A stretch of 64,000 nt of DNA from Adiantum capillus-veneris (lineage: Eukaryota > Streptophyta > Polypodiopsida > Polypodiales > Pteridaceae), in contig CM043965.1 of the NCBI GenBank assembly GCA_014529385.2, forward strand, positions 65,939,190 to 66,003,189. Reading direction: 5' to 3'. This document shows positions 24,546 through 34,702 of the stretch, piece after piece. The position numbers were made by a program, and so were the translations under genes. Below the pieces are notes generated by a model. That model saw nothing but the letters and a program-made list of their open reading frames with translations, was not told the origin of the DNA and did no database searches. Position 1 is the stretch's first letter. The number at the start of each line of letters is the position of its first letter.

Positions 24546-24772
24546 TGTTGGAATTAGGGTTGAAGAGAAACACACACAGCTTGGAGAAGACGAAGGAAGC
24601 TCAAGGCACACAATAAAGAGTGTATAACTTAGTGTGCAATGGAAAGATAGATAGCCCTAGAGTGATGGACGTATATACAATGCTCGGGGGAAAAAACCTC
24701 CTAAAGAGGGAAAAAATGCCCCGGCGGTCCTAGTGTGTTCACACAGATCACTACCACATGTATATGGTAACA
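24546..24772 (-). repeat. 5' LTR of nested copia copy B
   Basis: 227 bp, TG...CA, subfamily-1 words (AAAGATAGATAGCCC, CCTAAAGAGG). The PBS (GCTCTAATACCAA, about 24532-24544) adjoins it on the left. Confidence 0.9.
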
Positions 24773-27202
24773 TTATAGAGATCAATCTCACCATACGGCT
24801 TGTGTTTCAACTTGTAAACCCACTTCGTACCAATGGCCTTTTTGCCAGGAGGCAAATCACATAAAGTCCATGTGTCATTTTCTATAAGTGCATCATAGTC
24901 TGAGTGCATGGCAGCCATCCAGTTTTCTGAATAATGTGCTTCATCAAAAGGCAGAGGTTCCTCAACATTATGTAAGCTAGACACAGCCAATAACAATCTG
25001 ATGCATAAGATGCATGGCAAGAACCTGAACAAGTGCGACTAGACAAAGGTGCATCCAATATGTCACACAAAGTATGCACCAGCCATTTTGGCATACGTCT
25101 AACCTACTCATTTTCAACCCTTTCCTCATCAAGTACATCATGTACATCTTCATCAGTACTAAGCTGATCCATAACATTTTTAGAAACCCCCATAAGCTGT
25201 ACATTTGCCTCATTGGAATTTACATTTGAGCTTCTACCACTGAAAAGTGGCAACAAAGTGTCATAAATGTCCTGTGAGCTTACATTATTGTCTCTAGTAC
25301 ATGCCAGTAAGGGCTGAACAAAATCTTCCACAAACACAACATCTTGTGAAACCAGAATACGCTTTGTTTGTGGATGATACAGCCAGTAACCTTTGCTTTC
25401 AGCACTAGAGCCAACAAAAATACATTTGACATCCTTATTATCCAATTTTTTGTGTTGTGTTTGTGGCACTAAAGCACATGCCAAACAGCCAAAAGCACGC
25501 ATGTACTCAATAAAAGGCTTTCTATCATGCCATGCTTCATATGGAGTCATAGACTGCAAAGCTTTTGTAGGACAACTGTTAAGTACAGAGTGGCACACAT
25601 GATGGCCTCAAGCCAAAACAAATGGCAGCAGTAAGCACAATCTTTCCAACTCCTTCAACCGGATAAGAGGCATTGTTGGCACAATTAACTGAATTCCCAT
25701 GAGGGACAGAGTCAAGAGAGGTGAACAAATCACGATGTAAGGTACTGTGCTTTGTAGCACCACTGTCAAAATACCACACATGTGAATTTTTAGCAATTGT
25801 CATGCATGCATCATAGACAACAAGATCATAAGTGCACTCTACATTAAAAGCCCATTCTGCATCAACATCAACATCACAGTCTCCTTTCATAGAAGACTCA
25901 ACAATAGCTGCGTTTGTAGTGGAACCAGGCTCTTTCTTCTTAGCCTCTTTGGCCTTCAACTTTGGACGCTGCTTGATCAAGTGATCATTAGCTTTACAAT
26001 GCATCTTCTTTTTTCCCTTATCACCAAAATTTCCAGACGAATTGCTGCCAGCAAAAGCATTAGGAACATGTGATTTTCCACTCGCAGAAGAACCATGAGA
26101 AGTGGCTGCATTACTGTTACCACCTTTTCTTTGAGCAACAATAAAGGTATGTTCAACTGCACGCTGTCTAGTCCTTTTTTTTTTGGAAAGCGACTCTTGC
26201 AATAGCATTGTGCATAATGCATCAAACTTGACAACTTCAAGATTTCTTGGGTCATAAGACTCCAAGTACCAGCAAAAGTCTGGTAAGAATCTGACAAGCA
26301 TCAAGAACAGTCTACACAAGGGAACTGTCTGAAATGACTTCACCTGCAAAAATAAGTTGCTCATTGATATCCTTGACAGCAGCAAGCAAAGTGTCCATAT
26401 CATCTTCCTCATGCATAATCTTCGACTCCAGCACTTTACGCAGCAATGCAATTTTTGCCTCATTGCGACTTGCATAAAGACCAGTCAGATTATCCCGAGC
26501 CTGTTTTCCAGATTTTGTTGAATGAATGTGAGGAGTAATAGTGTGCTTCACAGACAACACAATCAATGCATGAGCCTGCGCATCTTACATCCCAACAAGC
26601 TTATTCTACCGTAGGCAAAACAACTCTAACAACAACAAACCTTACAGCAAGACCTACAACATCCTCAACATCTCCTACATCCTCAGAGCGAGGACGTACA
26701 TCAATGCCCTTCACAATATTCCACACACCCTTTGACACAAGAACATGTTGCATCATGTAATCCCACATAGGGTTATTGTCTCCATCTAATCTGTCATCAG
26801 CAGAAAACATCTTGAACACATCTATGTTGTTGTCGGACATGGCGAATGTCTGCACTTGATGTGAAAACTTCCCGAAAAGAGGAGAAACATAGTGGGAACA
26901 ACACTTGCTATATAGCACAAACCGTAGCAGACTGTGCGGGACATGTTATGCAAAAAACGACACTGACATAATTTTTGCACAAAATGACAAAATAGCTTGC
27001 GCAATATTGCTTGTAGTGGAAATGGAGGCCGAAATGATCCTGAATCAAAAATCTGAGCAGACTAAGCTCCTAGAGCTTACCCAAATTTTTGTCGACCTGC
27101 AAACACTCGCCAAAGCTCACAGAAATCAGAGAAAGTGAGCAGGCGTGTGCTGGAGCTGTTGGCGACTAAGCCCGGGAGGACACAACCCGCTCTGATACCA
27201 AT
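24773..27202 (-). pseudogene. Copia copy C Gag to N-terminal RT fragments
   Basis: 24751-25032 gives KKAIGTKWVYKLKHKPYGEI (RT start, broken by the B insertion). 25104-25598 gives the end of integrase (VLNSCPTKALQSMTPYEAWH) and the linker. 25579-26475 runs from Gag through a damaged zinc knuckle (MHCKANDHLIKQRPKL, which has lost two knuckle cysteines) to protease WYFDSGATKHSTLH, then jumps into integrase-end sequence because of the 0.8-kb deletion. 26312-26566 and 26601-26918 give the Gag N-terminus. Confidence 0.87.
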
Positions 27203-27429
27203 TTTGGAATTAGGGTTGCAGGAAAATACACACAACTTGGAGAAGACGAAGGAAGCTCAAGGCACACAACAGAGAGTGTATTACTTAGTTTGCATTGGAA
27301 ATATATGTTAGCCCTAGAGTGATGGGCATATATACAATGCACGGGGGGAAAAACCTCCTAGTGAGGGGAGAAATACCCGGCGGTCCTAAGTGTGTTTGCA
27401 CACATCACAACCTTGTGTATATGGTAACA
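27203..27429 (-). repeat. 5' LTR of copia copy C
   Basis: Partner of 19091-19318. The inner end is slightly damaged (TTTTGG instead of TGTTGG). It is followed immediately by CATGA, the right target-site duplication, and then a GA microsatellite. Confidence 0.88.
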
Positions 27430-27430
27430 C

Positions 27431-27497
<67 letters not shown>

Positions 27498-27602
27498 GCG
27501 TATATACAATGCACTGGGGGAAAAACCTCCTAGTGAAGGAAGAAATATCCAGCGGTCCTAAGTGTGTTTTCACACATCACTACCTTGTGTATATGGTAAC
27601 AC

Positions 27603-27634
<32 letters not shown>
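27430..27634. repeat. (GA)n, duplicated half-LTR, (GA)n
   Basis: After CATGA a GA array of about 60 bases runs to 27494. About 110 bp (27493-27603) then repeat the outer half of the copy C LTR, including the CACATGA junction, and a second GA array (to 27632) follows. The unit [LTR half + CATGA + GA] has therefore been tandemly duplicated after insertion. Confidence 0.88.
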
Positions 27635-27635
<1 letters not shown>

Positions 27636-29329
27636 CTCCATTGCCTTCTTCTTCCATCTTCTCTTTTTGCTGCAAGATGCAAAAAAATCCTTTTGATTTC
27701 ACAAAATAACACATTTTAAACTCCACCCTTCGTATATTCCAAAAATAGCAAAAAAAATAAAAGAGTTGCTTTGTTTTTAGCACCACCTTGAATTGGCCCT
27801 AGAACACTTTGATTTCCCATGAACCTATCGGAATACCCTCTTAATCAAATTTTTCACCCATAAGGGCTAGCCTTGGCCCACCATGTATGAAACCTGCAAC
27901 ATCTAGCCTCAACAATATACAACAATGTATGATCGTTGGCCATTGCCACCAACAACCAACAATGTCAACACAACCACTACACACGTGTGCGTGTAGGCTT
28001 GCAAAGGGGATGAAGCCACGTAACTGACACCATAGCCCCAAGGAGGGAGTTTCACCCAAAGGTGACTCCATGTGATACCGATAGAGTGATCCCATTACAC
28101 CATCTATACACTGAGTCACAAGCCCCAAAAACACCATGTTGGTTTATCCCACTGCCACGTGGTGCTCACTTGTCTGCTCCCCCCGTTTCAACCTCTCAAA
28201 TCATCCAAAAAAAATACAAAAGTACACAATAATGATGAGTTTTAGGCCATAACTAGGCCATTCTGGACCCGATCGGAGTTCAAAAACATTTGGTTTGACC
28301 CTAGAGGTAAAATCTATCCAGTTGGCAACATTTTTAGATCCTTCCAATCCATCGATCCTAACCACATATTTGGCATACCTATCAACCATTGCACCACAAC
28401 TAAACTTAATGAATGAATTGTTTCATTTGTATATTTGAAAGAAACCACAACCGGATATAACTTTTGGCAATCATTTCGAAAGCAATAGAGATGCAATTAA
28501 TACTTTTTATAATGATTTTATAATTTTCACATGGCCTTTCTTAACATACATAACTCTTCTTAAAGGTTAAAATATGAAAACAAGGAGGTTTTAAACAAGT
28601 AGTCAAGGTCATAGGGTGCAAGCTCTAGAACTAGCCATGGTAGGGGTCTGCATTGACAGTCTAGGCCAACAATGGGATATGAAAGTAGAAAATGGGAGTT
28701 GAAGGGGCTCTCTTAGAAAGCTACAACTTGCAGCAAGTTGTATATATGAAGATGGTCCTCTATCTCTAGAGGGAACTCTGAAAAGCTTAAGAGGTGCCAA
28801 TAGGTGCAAGCTCACCATTCACAAAAATTGGTGTTGCAGCTTGCAACAAATTGTAGCTGTATATAAAGATGGTGCTCCACATTTGGAGGGAACTTTGAAA
28901 TGTTTATGAATAGGTTTCCCATATCCAAAGTTGTATGTTTGCAATGGACAAATGTGCTGCTCCAACCTTGTGAGGCATTGCAATGTGCAAGTCACACTTG
29001 TGAGTATGAGGAGGAACACAAGAGCAAGAGTAGGGTTGGACAAGTTGACAAGGAGTGTAGGGGCACAAGGGATGTGCAATCTTACAGAGACGAGGTAGAT
29101 TATGCCGAGCAAGGCATGTTAGATGGCGGTCACATAGGCCTTCCAAATGCATCTAGGGGTGTTTTAAGAGAGTGACAAAATTCACATAAAGCTGCTAAAG
29201 ATGTGCCGGCGAGCCATTGCATCTTTGTAGCACCTCTAATGTAGGGGGTGGTTGGACCACCCTCCAAAGAAACAAAGCGCCTCCAACATTGGCTATAGCC
29301 AGTATCCGGTTGAATGCTGCTTGGTTGCT
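27635..29329. other. Spacer, no gene recognised
   Basis: AT-rich to about 28600. At 28727-28795 and 28838-28905 a diverged direct repeat of about 68 bp occurs (CAACTTGCAGCAAGTTGTA versus CAGCTTGCAACAAATTGTA, both continuing to GAGGGAACT). No recognisable domain was found on either strand. Confidence 0.5.
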
Positions 29330-29760
29330 AGCCCTTGGGACTAAGTAACACCCATATTAAATGCGAGTTGGAGTAATGGGATCGACGTTTCGGGTTGAGG
29401 GGCGAGATCTCGAGGCGCACTAGACATGGCCGCACAAAAAGCGAGGCGCAGTAAACTCGGCCAACGAAAAAACGAGGTGCGTTGCTGGGTTTTGAACCGG
29501 TGGCCTTGCAGTCCAGGCTGAGGGTCGCATGGGCTAATCACCTCACCCACGCGCGCATCATGTATGCCTAGTCGTTTTTATGTCCTTATATTGTGAGGTG
29601 ATATGCATTTTCCAGGTTGTCCAGGTTTAGTGCCCTTGCAGGTTTAGTTTTTGATTTGACTACTGCGGCTGCAATCTCCTCTGCTTGCGCGCGTGAGCTT
29701 CTCCACCTTTGATCCCCCCCCCCCTTCTTTAAATATGGGTGTTAGTTAGTCCTGAGGGTT
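29330..29760. mobile_element. Non-autonomous TIR element M1 with internal tRNA-like module
   Basis: Left terminus AGCCCTTGGGACTAAGTAAC and the reverse complement of the right terminus, AACCCTCAGGACTAACTAAC, match over about 30 bp with few differences; both continue ACCCATATT(T)AAA. The length is 431 bp with no coding capacity. Flanks are GCT on the left and GCC on the right, suggesting a 3-bp duplication with one change. On the minus strand it contains an A-box-like TGGGTGAGGTGATTAG (about 29533-29552) and a perfect B-box match GGTTCAAAACC (about 29490-29500). Confidence 0.7.
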
Positions 29761-29763
29761 GCC

Positions 29764-30145
29764 AACCCTCAGCACTAAAGGGCACGGGAGCAAAGAGATG
29801 GGATCTACGGCTGAGGGTGCGCGCACGAATCTCAAGGAGATTTGAGGGCTCAAAAAAATGGGGCGTGGGTGCTGCGCGCACAATTCGAACCCGGGTGGGC
29901 GCTGAACAAGGCGCATGGCTTATCCAACCCCCCATGCGCATATGTTGACCATGGTGGGCAACAAACGCATGATAAGTCAACGTGGACAGTTGTGTCCATG
30001 TCCAAGTTTACTTTTCGGCGTCCTAGTTTACTTGTGGTGCATCCTACGGCCCTGCGCGCCTCTGCTTTTGTGCCCGAGCTTCTCAGCCATAGATCCCACC
30101 TCTGGGGCTTCATTTAATGCCCCGTGCCCTTTAGTGCTGAGGGTT
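29764..30145. mobile_element. Non-autonomous TIR element M2 with internal tRNA-like module
   Basis: Left terminus AACCCTCAGCACTAAAGGGC is the reverse complement of the right terminus (30117-30145), and the inverted match extends inward through GGCACGGG and, more weakly, GATGGGATCTACGGCTGAG. Both flanks are GCC (29761-29763 and 30146-30148), a 3-bp target-site duplication. On the minus strand GGGTTCGAATT (about 29886) is a near B box, with an A-box-like TGGGGGGTTGGATAAGCC upstream. Terminus and layout make it a sister of M1, which abuts it. PIF/Harbinger and CACTA elements make 3-bp duplications; which of them mobilises this family is unknown. Confidence 0.75.
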
Positions 30146-30148
30146 GCC

Positions 30149-31404
30149 AACTCCCCTAGTTGGCCAGTTTCAAGCCAAAACCAATCATTTGTGGTGGCTC
30201 GATACCAATCATTTGTACAAATAATTTTTTGTGGTGGTCTTTTCCCAAAGCAACCCTATTTAAAGCCTCTCTTTCCACGTGTCACCAAGGCCATTCAATC
30301 AGCATTCCTTTTACGTTTTAACTTAAGGATCAAGCGTTTTCCTTCTCTCAAATTCTCTATAAACAAATGGTGCAAACTTGGACCCACGTAAAATTGCAAA
30401 AGATGTTTGCATACCTGGCACTAAGTGCAAGTCATTAATTAATTAAGAGTGAATTCTCCACCCTCTCAATCGCAAAAGCAAAACTTCTCTCTTGCCGCAT
30501 TCCCACGCACTGCCTCCATCCCTAGACCTCGCGCTCGAGTTCATCCTTGTAGCGCACACAGGCGTACACTCTCCCCCCTTTGCCATTCCAGGTCCGAGAA
30601 CGAGTGCGGTTTCTATCCCAGCTGTCTCCATGCCTAGCTTAGAGACACAGAGCGACTCAGCTTGTCGTCTGTTGCTTGCTGCTCCTGCAGGAGCCCTCCC
30701 CACACATTACCGAATGCCTATCGCGAGCCCTCCACACACATCCCTACTATCGGTCCAAGACCTGTCTATGACTTGTCCGCACCTGTCTACCACCCCGCGA
30801 GATCACTCGTCTGCAATGCGCGCTCATCCTCTTGTCCACTGCCCGACGCGAAAGCTTAGCTACAAAAATCTTGTTTTCTCTCCACGGGCATCCTGACACG
30901 TGACACAGTCGCTGTCGGGATGAGATGTCTCTCTCTCCCTCTCTCTCTCTACACGTGCCTCCCCCGGGCTCTTTTCTCTCAAAGCTCCACCAGCATCTAG
31001 CGAGATTCTCCTCAAAACAAATGCGAAAATGATTTGAGGGACATACTTGCAAAATTTTACGTTAGCACATACTACAAAATTCAAGCGTTTTCCTTCTCTC
31101 AAATTCTCTATAAACAAATGGTGCAAAATTGGACTCACGTAAAATTGCAAGCACAGCAGCATCTCCGAAGCTACTCGTTAATAAGCAGCTCGAAAAATAT
31201 TAGAGCAACATACTAGGTTGGATGATATTAAAATCAAACATTAGCAAGATTCCCCCCTTCCCCTCTCCTCGCCCTCGTCTAAAGTCCAGTTCGCCCTGCT
31301 CCCTAGGGCTCTCTGCTTGTGCAATCCAGCCTGCTGCCCCCATTGCCTCTACCCTCATCGTCGGTGCTTGCACTCGTCCTCGCCTGCTCCCACAATATCC
31401 ATCG

Positions 31405-31406
<2 letters not shown>
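30149..31406. other. Non-coding stretch with a 73-bp direct repeat
   Basis: TCAAGCGTTTTCCTTCTCTC begins a nearly identical 73-bp block at 30330 and again at 31080, about 750 bp apart. The intervening GC-rich sequence (30443-30900) has overlapping frames on several strands but no recognised motif. Confidence 0.6.
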
Positions 31407-31484
<78 letters not shown>

Positions 31485-31532
31485 CTGCATACGTGAGAGA
31501 GAGGGCTGCGCTCTTCGCGTCCATTGATTGAC

Positions 31533-31565
<33 letters not shown>

Positions 31566-31591
31566 CTTGCTGGCTTCAAGAGGCGCTGCCC

Positions 31592-31671
<80 letters not shown>

Positions 31672-31735
31672 TTGAGCGAATTGGCCAGAGAGGCGGCAGG
31701 CCTGTAGCACAGTGCTAGGGGGAGAGACAGGGCTC

Positions 31736-31813
<78 letters not shown>
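31407..31813. repeat. Four long (GA)n arrays in 400 bp
   Basis: GA arrays at about 31407-31482, 31533-31562, 31593-31666 and 31738-31813, separated by 30-70 bp of non-repeat sequence, all purine on the plus strand. Open frames over them encode only (RE)n or (SL)n. Confidence 0.95.
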
Positions 31814-31818
<5 letters not shown>

Positions 31819-31978
31819 TGCCAAGCCACGCGTTTTCCCACCCTTCCCTTTTCCCCTCAATCTCTCACCCTTCCTTTTTCCACCTTCCAATAATGAGCCA
31901 TTTTACGATTTTCCATGATTGGATACCCCCTACTACAGCTTTGTTGCATTCTAAAATTAAGCTGACTATTGACACTTC

Positions 31979-32220
31979 ATGACAGTTTTTGATTTTGAGA
32001 CTTTGAATGATGATTGGACGGAAAATATGGATGATATTGTTCCCAATTCCCAACCGCCGTCGACCCGCATGTTCGTGGAAGCTACTATGCAAGTGCTCAA
32101 TGTTTATCGACCTACGATGCCCAAGGAATTTGATCAACCCCTACCTTTCCCTTACAAGGCGGCAGCAGCACTGACTCTGACAGTGCTATTCAGACTTTCT
32201 TAGCTTAGGCATGCCAACAC
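31979..32220 (+). pseudogene. Truncated copy of the 62.4-kb repeat-borne gene
   Basis: STRMFVEATMQVLNVYRPTM and PKEFDQPLPFP are nearly identical to the N-terminus of the frame at 62402. The copy here keeps a longer upstream part (MTVFDFETLNDDW...) but diverges after LPFP, so the Myb/SANT-like domain is absent. A following frame at 32230-32697 has no recognised homologue. Shared sequence near 33470-33525 and 63790-63838 suggests both are copies of one dispersed element. Confidence 0.6.
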
Positions 32221-32559
32221 TGGGTCGCATTGGAAAGAGCCGAGAGCCTAAGAGATAGCCATAGAAAGAAAGTACATGGTTTTCAACAACCCAAACCCGA
32301 CCATAGAGAAGTGCTAGAGATCAGACACCAATACCACCAAGAAATGGAAGCAAGGATTACCCAGCCTCGAGTTGATCCTAACAGAGTCCTTAGGGAACTC
32401 TTCACCCCAAATAGAGCTCTACAACATCTTCTGCTCCAAACATCCTTCTTGTTGTTGCTCCTGACTACCAAGATCCTCCCCCTCCTTCACTTCAAATATG
32501 GACAATTCTCTCTCTACCCTCAAAGATCACCTCTTTTGAATGATTTTGACCTACAAATG

Positions 32560-32830
32560 GTCAATTTTGGAGCCGATTTGATGGTGCAAAGATCACCGTT
32601 GCAAGCCGATAAATATCCAAAACCCATCTGTAGCTGTGGTTGGCAACATCTGTTTCTAGTGGTTGTGTATATTTTGCATCTGCTTCTAGTACAGTAAGTG
32701 TGTGATTTGCTATTGCAAAATACAATGGGAAATTGAGGGCCGCATTCACTAGTCTGAGCATGTATGTCTCCCCCTTTGTCACTCGTAACCTTTGCGTCAC
32801 TACATGAAACAATTAAGATAATCAAGATAC
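32560..32830 (-). pseudogene. Laccase (multicopper oxidase) exon fragment
   Basis: The minus strand encodes [20 protein letters not shown] followed by [20 protein letters not shown] and PLETDV (about 32668-32800), which matches the second-cupredoxin region of plant laccases (family pattern GKTYLLRIINAALN, then [25 protein letters not shown]). In the family this enzyme oxidises monolignols in the cell wall. Only about 45 residues are recognisable; similarity stops at both ends and none of the copper-binding HxH motifs are present. It is a captured or relict exon, not a gene. The neighbouring GA arrays and element remnants fit capture by a mobile element, which is inference. Confidence 0.75.
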
Positions 32831-33690
32831 ACTTTCAAGCACTCTGAATATGCAAAATGGATCACTATTAAGATATGCTATGATCTGAGTACTTTTACTC
32901 GCTCTTGTGGAGCTTTCCATTGAAGAGGGTGTAGGTGAAGGGGTTGCTAGCAATCCAGTCGTGTGGGTGCACAACGGCAACCCAGTGACATTGGATGCGG
33001 AGAGAAACCTAGCAAGTTCGTTGTCTGCAAAATGAGACGTTCTGAGCCGACACTCCATGCACAACATTCTGAGCCGATATTGCATACACAATGTGTGAGA
33101 AAATGCGTTCGTGCTATTGTCTTTTTCAGTAATTTAAGCTTGAGAGTAAAGGCTATGAGCATGTAGTTGTGGAAGATGAGTCGGTGATTGCTCTGTCTTT
33201 AAAAAAAAGTTTAAAAAATAACTGTCCGCGTAGACTCTTCCGTAGAGTTTTCTTTAGAGAGAGAGAGAAGCTCAATGAGAGATAGAGAGAGAGACCAACT
33301 TCATTCTATAAGCAGTGTTCAAGAAAAAATCCCTCCAAGACAAATCTGAACTGAAAATTTTACAATACTAGCAAGTATTTTTGCAAACTTACACTATTTT
33401 CCATGTGTTTTAAGCGGAATTTTCTCCTTCTTCCCTCCCCTCAACTGGTTACTTTGATTTTGCAACAACTCAAGGCTAAGCTGAGGCAGACTTTTCCCGA
33501 ACACTGGTGCAATCCTTGCTTTCAGGCAATGACTTTGCATTTACCTCGGCCTCATCTTTAGCCTTCATGTCGGCAATACCCACGTGCTCGTCATCACCTC
33601 CCTAGCCCTTGCCCATATTGAAGCCTTCGTTAATAAGGGTCCCCTCTTGCACCTCGCCCTGAAAATTCAAAAAGAGGATTTTGGAAATTC
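32831..33690. other. Non-coding tail of the 32-kb repeat
   Basis: Includes a GA-rich patch (33257-33297) and, at about 33470-33525, CAAGGCTAAGCTGAGGCA followed by TTTTCCCGAACACTGG, which recurs near 63800 and probably marks one end of a dispersed repeat. Confidence 0.5.
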
Positions 33691-33699
33691 TCAGAGTGA

Positions 33700-33985
33700 G
33701 TCCACGTCGACGCGGGCTCATTTATACGGTCACTGATGAAAATGAGTATGATTGACCTTCTTGCCTTAATTAGTCTGACTCCAGCATGCTTCTAGCCCAA
33801 CCTCGTCGCTACATGCACTGGTGAAGTGAAGGCATCAATGGTGGAGGTTTAATCTACCATTGATCAAACCGGGTCTTGCAAAAATATTAGGGCTCTCCTA
33901 GCATCAAGAATGCCCTTCAACCCATGGACGTCCCGCCTCTAGGCACTCTGCCTTAACCATCTAGGCTAGCAAGCATCACTATGCA
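33700..33985 (-). repeat. SINE-like sequence with good A box
   Basis: On the minus strand TAGCCTAGATGGTTAAGG (about 33951-33970) matches the pol III A box TRGCNNAGNGG closely, and GGGTTGAAGGGC (about 33910-33921) is a degenerate B box about 35 bp further on, the spacing seen in tRNA-derived SINEs. The body continues leftward to about 33700. No terminal A run or duplication was identified. Confidence 0.45.
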
Positions 33986-34114
33986 TGCGGCAAGGTCGTA
34001 TGTATAAAAGTCTTTAAAATTCCAGCCTCCCCTGTTGCGGCGATCCACCATCCCGGATCTCGCCCCTTTTGCAGATTGAGGTGCAATTGTTGATCCCTTC
34101 ACTCCACTGCGTAT

Positions 34115-34340
34115 TGTTACCATATACATGTGGTAGTGATGTGTGTGAACACACTAGGACCGCCGGGGCATTTTTTCCCTCTTTAGGAGGTTTTTCCCCC
34201 GTGCATTGTATATATGCCCATCACTCTAGGGCTATCTATCTTTCCATTGCACACTAAGTAACACACTTTCTATTGTGTGCCTTGAGCTTCCTTCGTCTTC
34301 TCCAAGCTGTGTGTGTTTCTCTGCAACCCTAATTCCAACA
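34115..34340 (+). repeat. 5' LTR of plus-strand copia
   Basis: TGTTACCATATAC... to ...ATTCCAACA. A TATA-like TGTATATATG at 34207-34216 is a plausible promoter. Confidence 0.95.
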
Positions 34341-34342
34341 AT

Positions 34343-34354
34343 TGGTATCAGAGC
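34343..34354 (+). promoter_or_regulatory. Primer-binding site (initiator-Met tRNA)
   Basis: TGGTATCAGAGC, two bases after the LTR, complementary to the 3' end of tRNA-iMet as in most plant copia elements. Confidence 0.95.
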
Positions 34355-34702
34355 AGGTCACGTCCTCCCGGGCTTAGTCGCCAGCTGCTCCAGCACACGC
34401 CTGCTCACTTTCTCCGATTTCAGTGAGCTTTGGCAAGCGTTCGCAGGTCAACAAATATTTTGGGATAGCTCGTACAGCTGAGTCTGCTCAGAATTTCAAT
34501 TTGGGCTCATTTCGGCCTCCATTTCCACTATAGGCAGTACTGCATAGGCTATTTTGTCATTTTGTGCAAAATTTCTGTTAGTGTCGTTTTCTGCATAATA
34601 GGTGCCTTATAGTCCTCTACGGTTTGTGCTATATAGCACAGGTTGTTCCCGCTCCGTTTCTCCTATTTTCGGGCAGTTTTCACATCAGGTGCAGCATTTA
34701 CC

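Larger units (their letters stand above)
20506..24772 (-). mobile_element. Ty1/copia copy B nested in copy C, left end lost
   Basis: Copy B has one LTR (24546-24772, subfamily 1), a PBS and internal sequence from Gag through RT into the first part of RNase H, where it stops abruptly at about 20506 without a 3' LTR. Its remaining frames are longer than those of A and C (266, 373, 260 and 214 codons). TTATA right of the LTR (24773-24777) fits the expected target-site duplication inside C's RT (sister copies read CTTATGG there), but the left copy is deleted. Nesting is inferred from LTR subfamily pairing and from duplicated RT/RNase H content. Confidence 0.85.
19091..27429 (-). mobile_element. 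Ty1/copia copy C, interrupted by nested copy B
   Basis: The outer LTRs at 19091-19318 and 27203-27429 share diagnostic differences from the other LTRs (GCAGGAAAA; ATATATGTTA/T before CCCTAGAG; CCTCCTAGTGAGGG) and are flanked by identical CATGA, so they belong to one insertion. Its body is 19319 to about 20505 (RNase H and C-terminal RT) plus 24773-27202 (N-terminal RT to Gag). Between them sits copy B, with about 290 bp of C's RT missing at the junction. C also lacks about 0.8 kb covering GAG-pre-integrase and the integrase core (junction near 25620). Many frameshifts; inactive. Confidence 0.9.

Noticed and set aside
19091-24772. 19091-24772 as one element with an internal RT/RNase H duplication
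   Set aside because: The two LTRs belong to different subfamilies and the flanks do not match (CATGA versus TTATA), whereas 19091 pairs with 27203 by both criteria.
29479-29560. Genuine tRNA gene on the minus strand
   Set aside because: The B box is perfect, but acceptor and anticodon stems cannot be drawn and it lies inside a TIR element, so a tRNA-derived module is more likely.
31200-31918. Long open frames of Ser-Leu or Arg-Glu repeats on both strands
   Set aside because: They are automatic translations of GA/CT microsatellites, open in several frames at once and without flanking domains.
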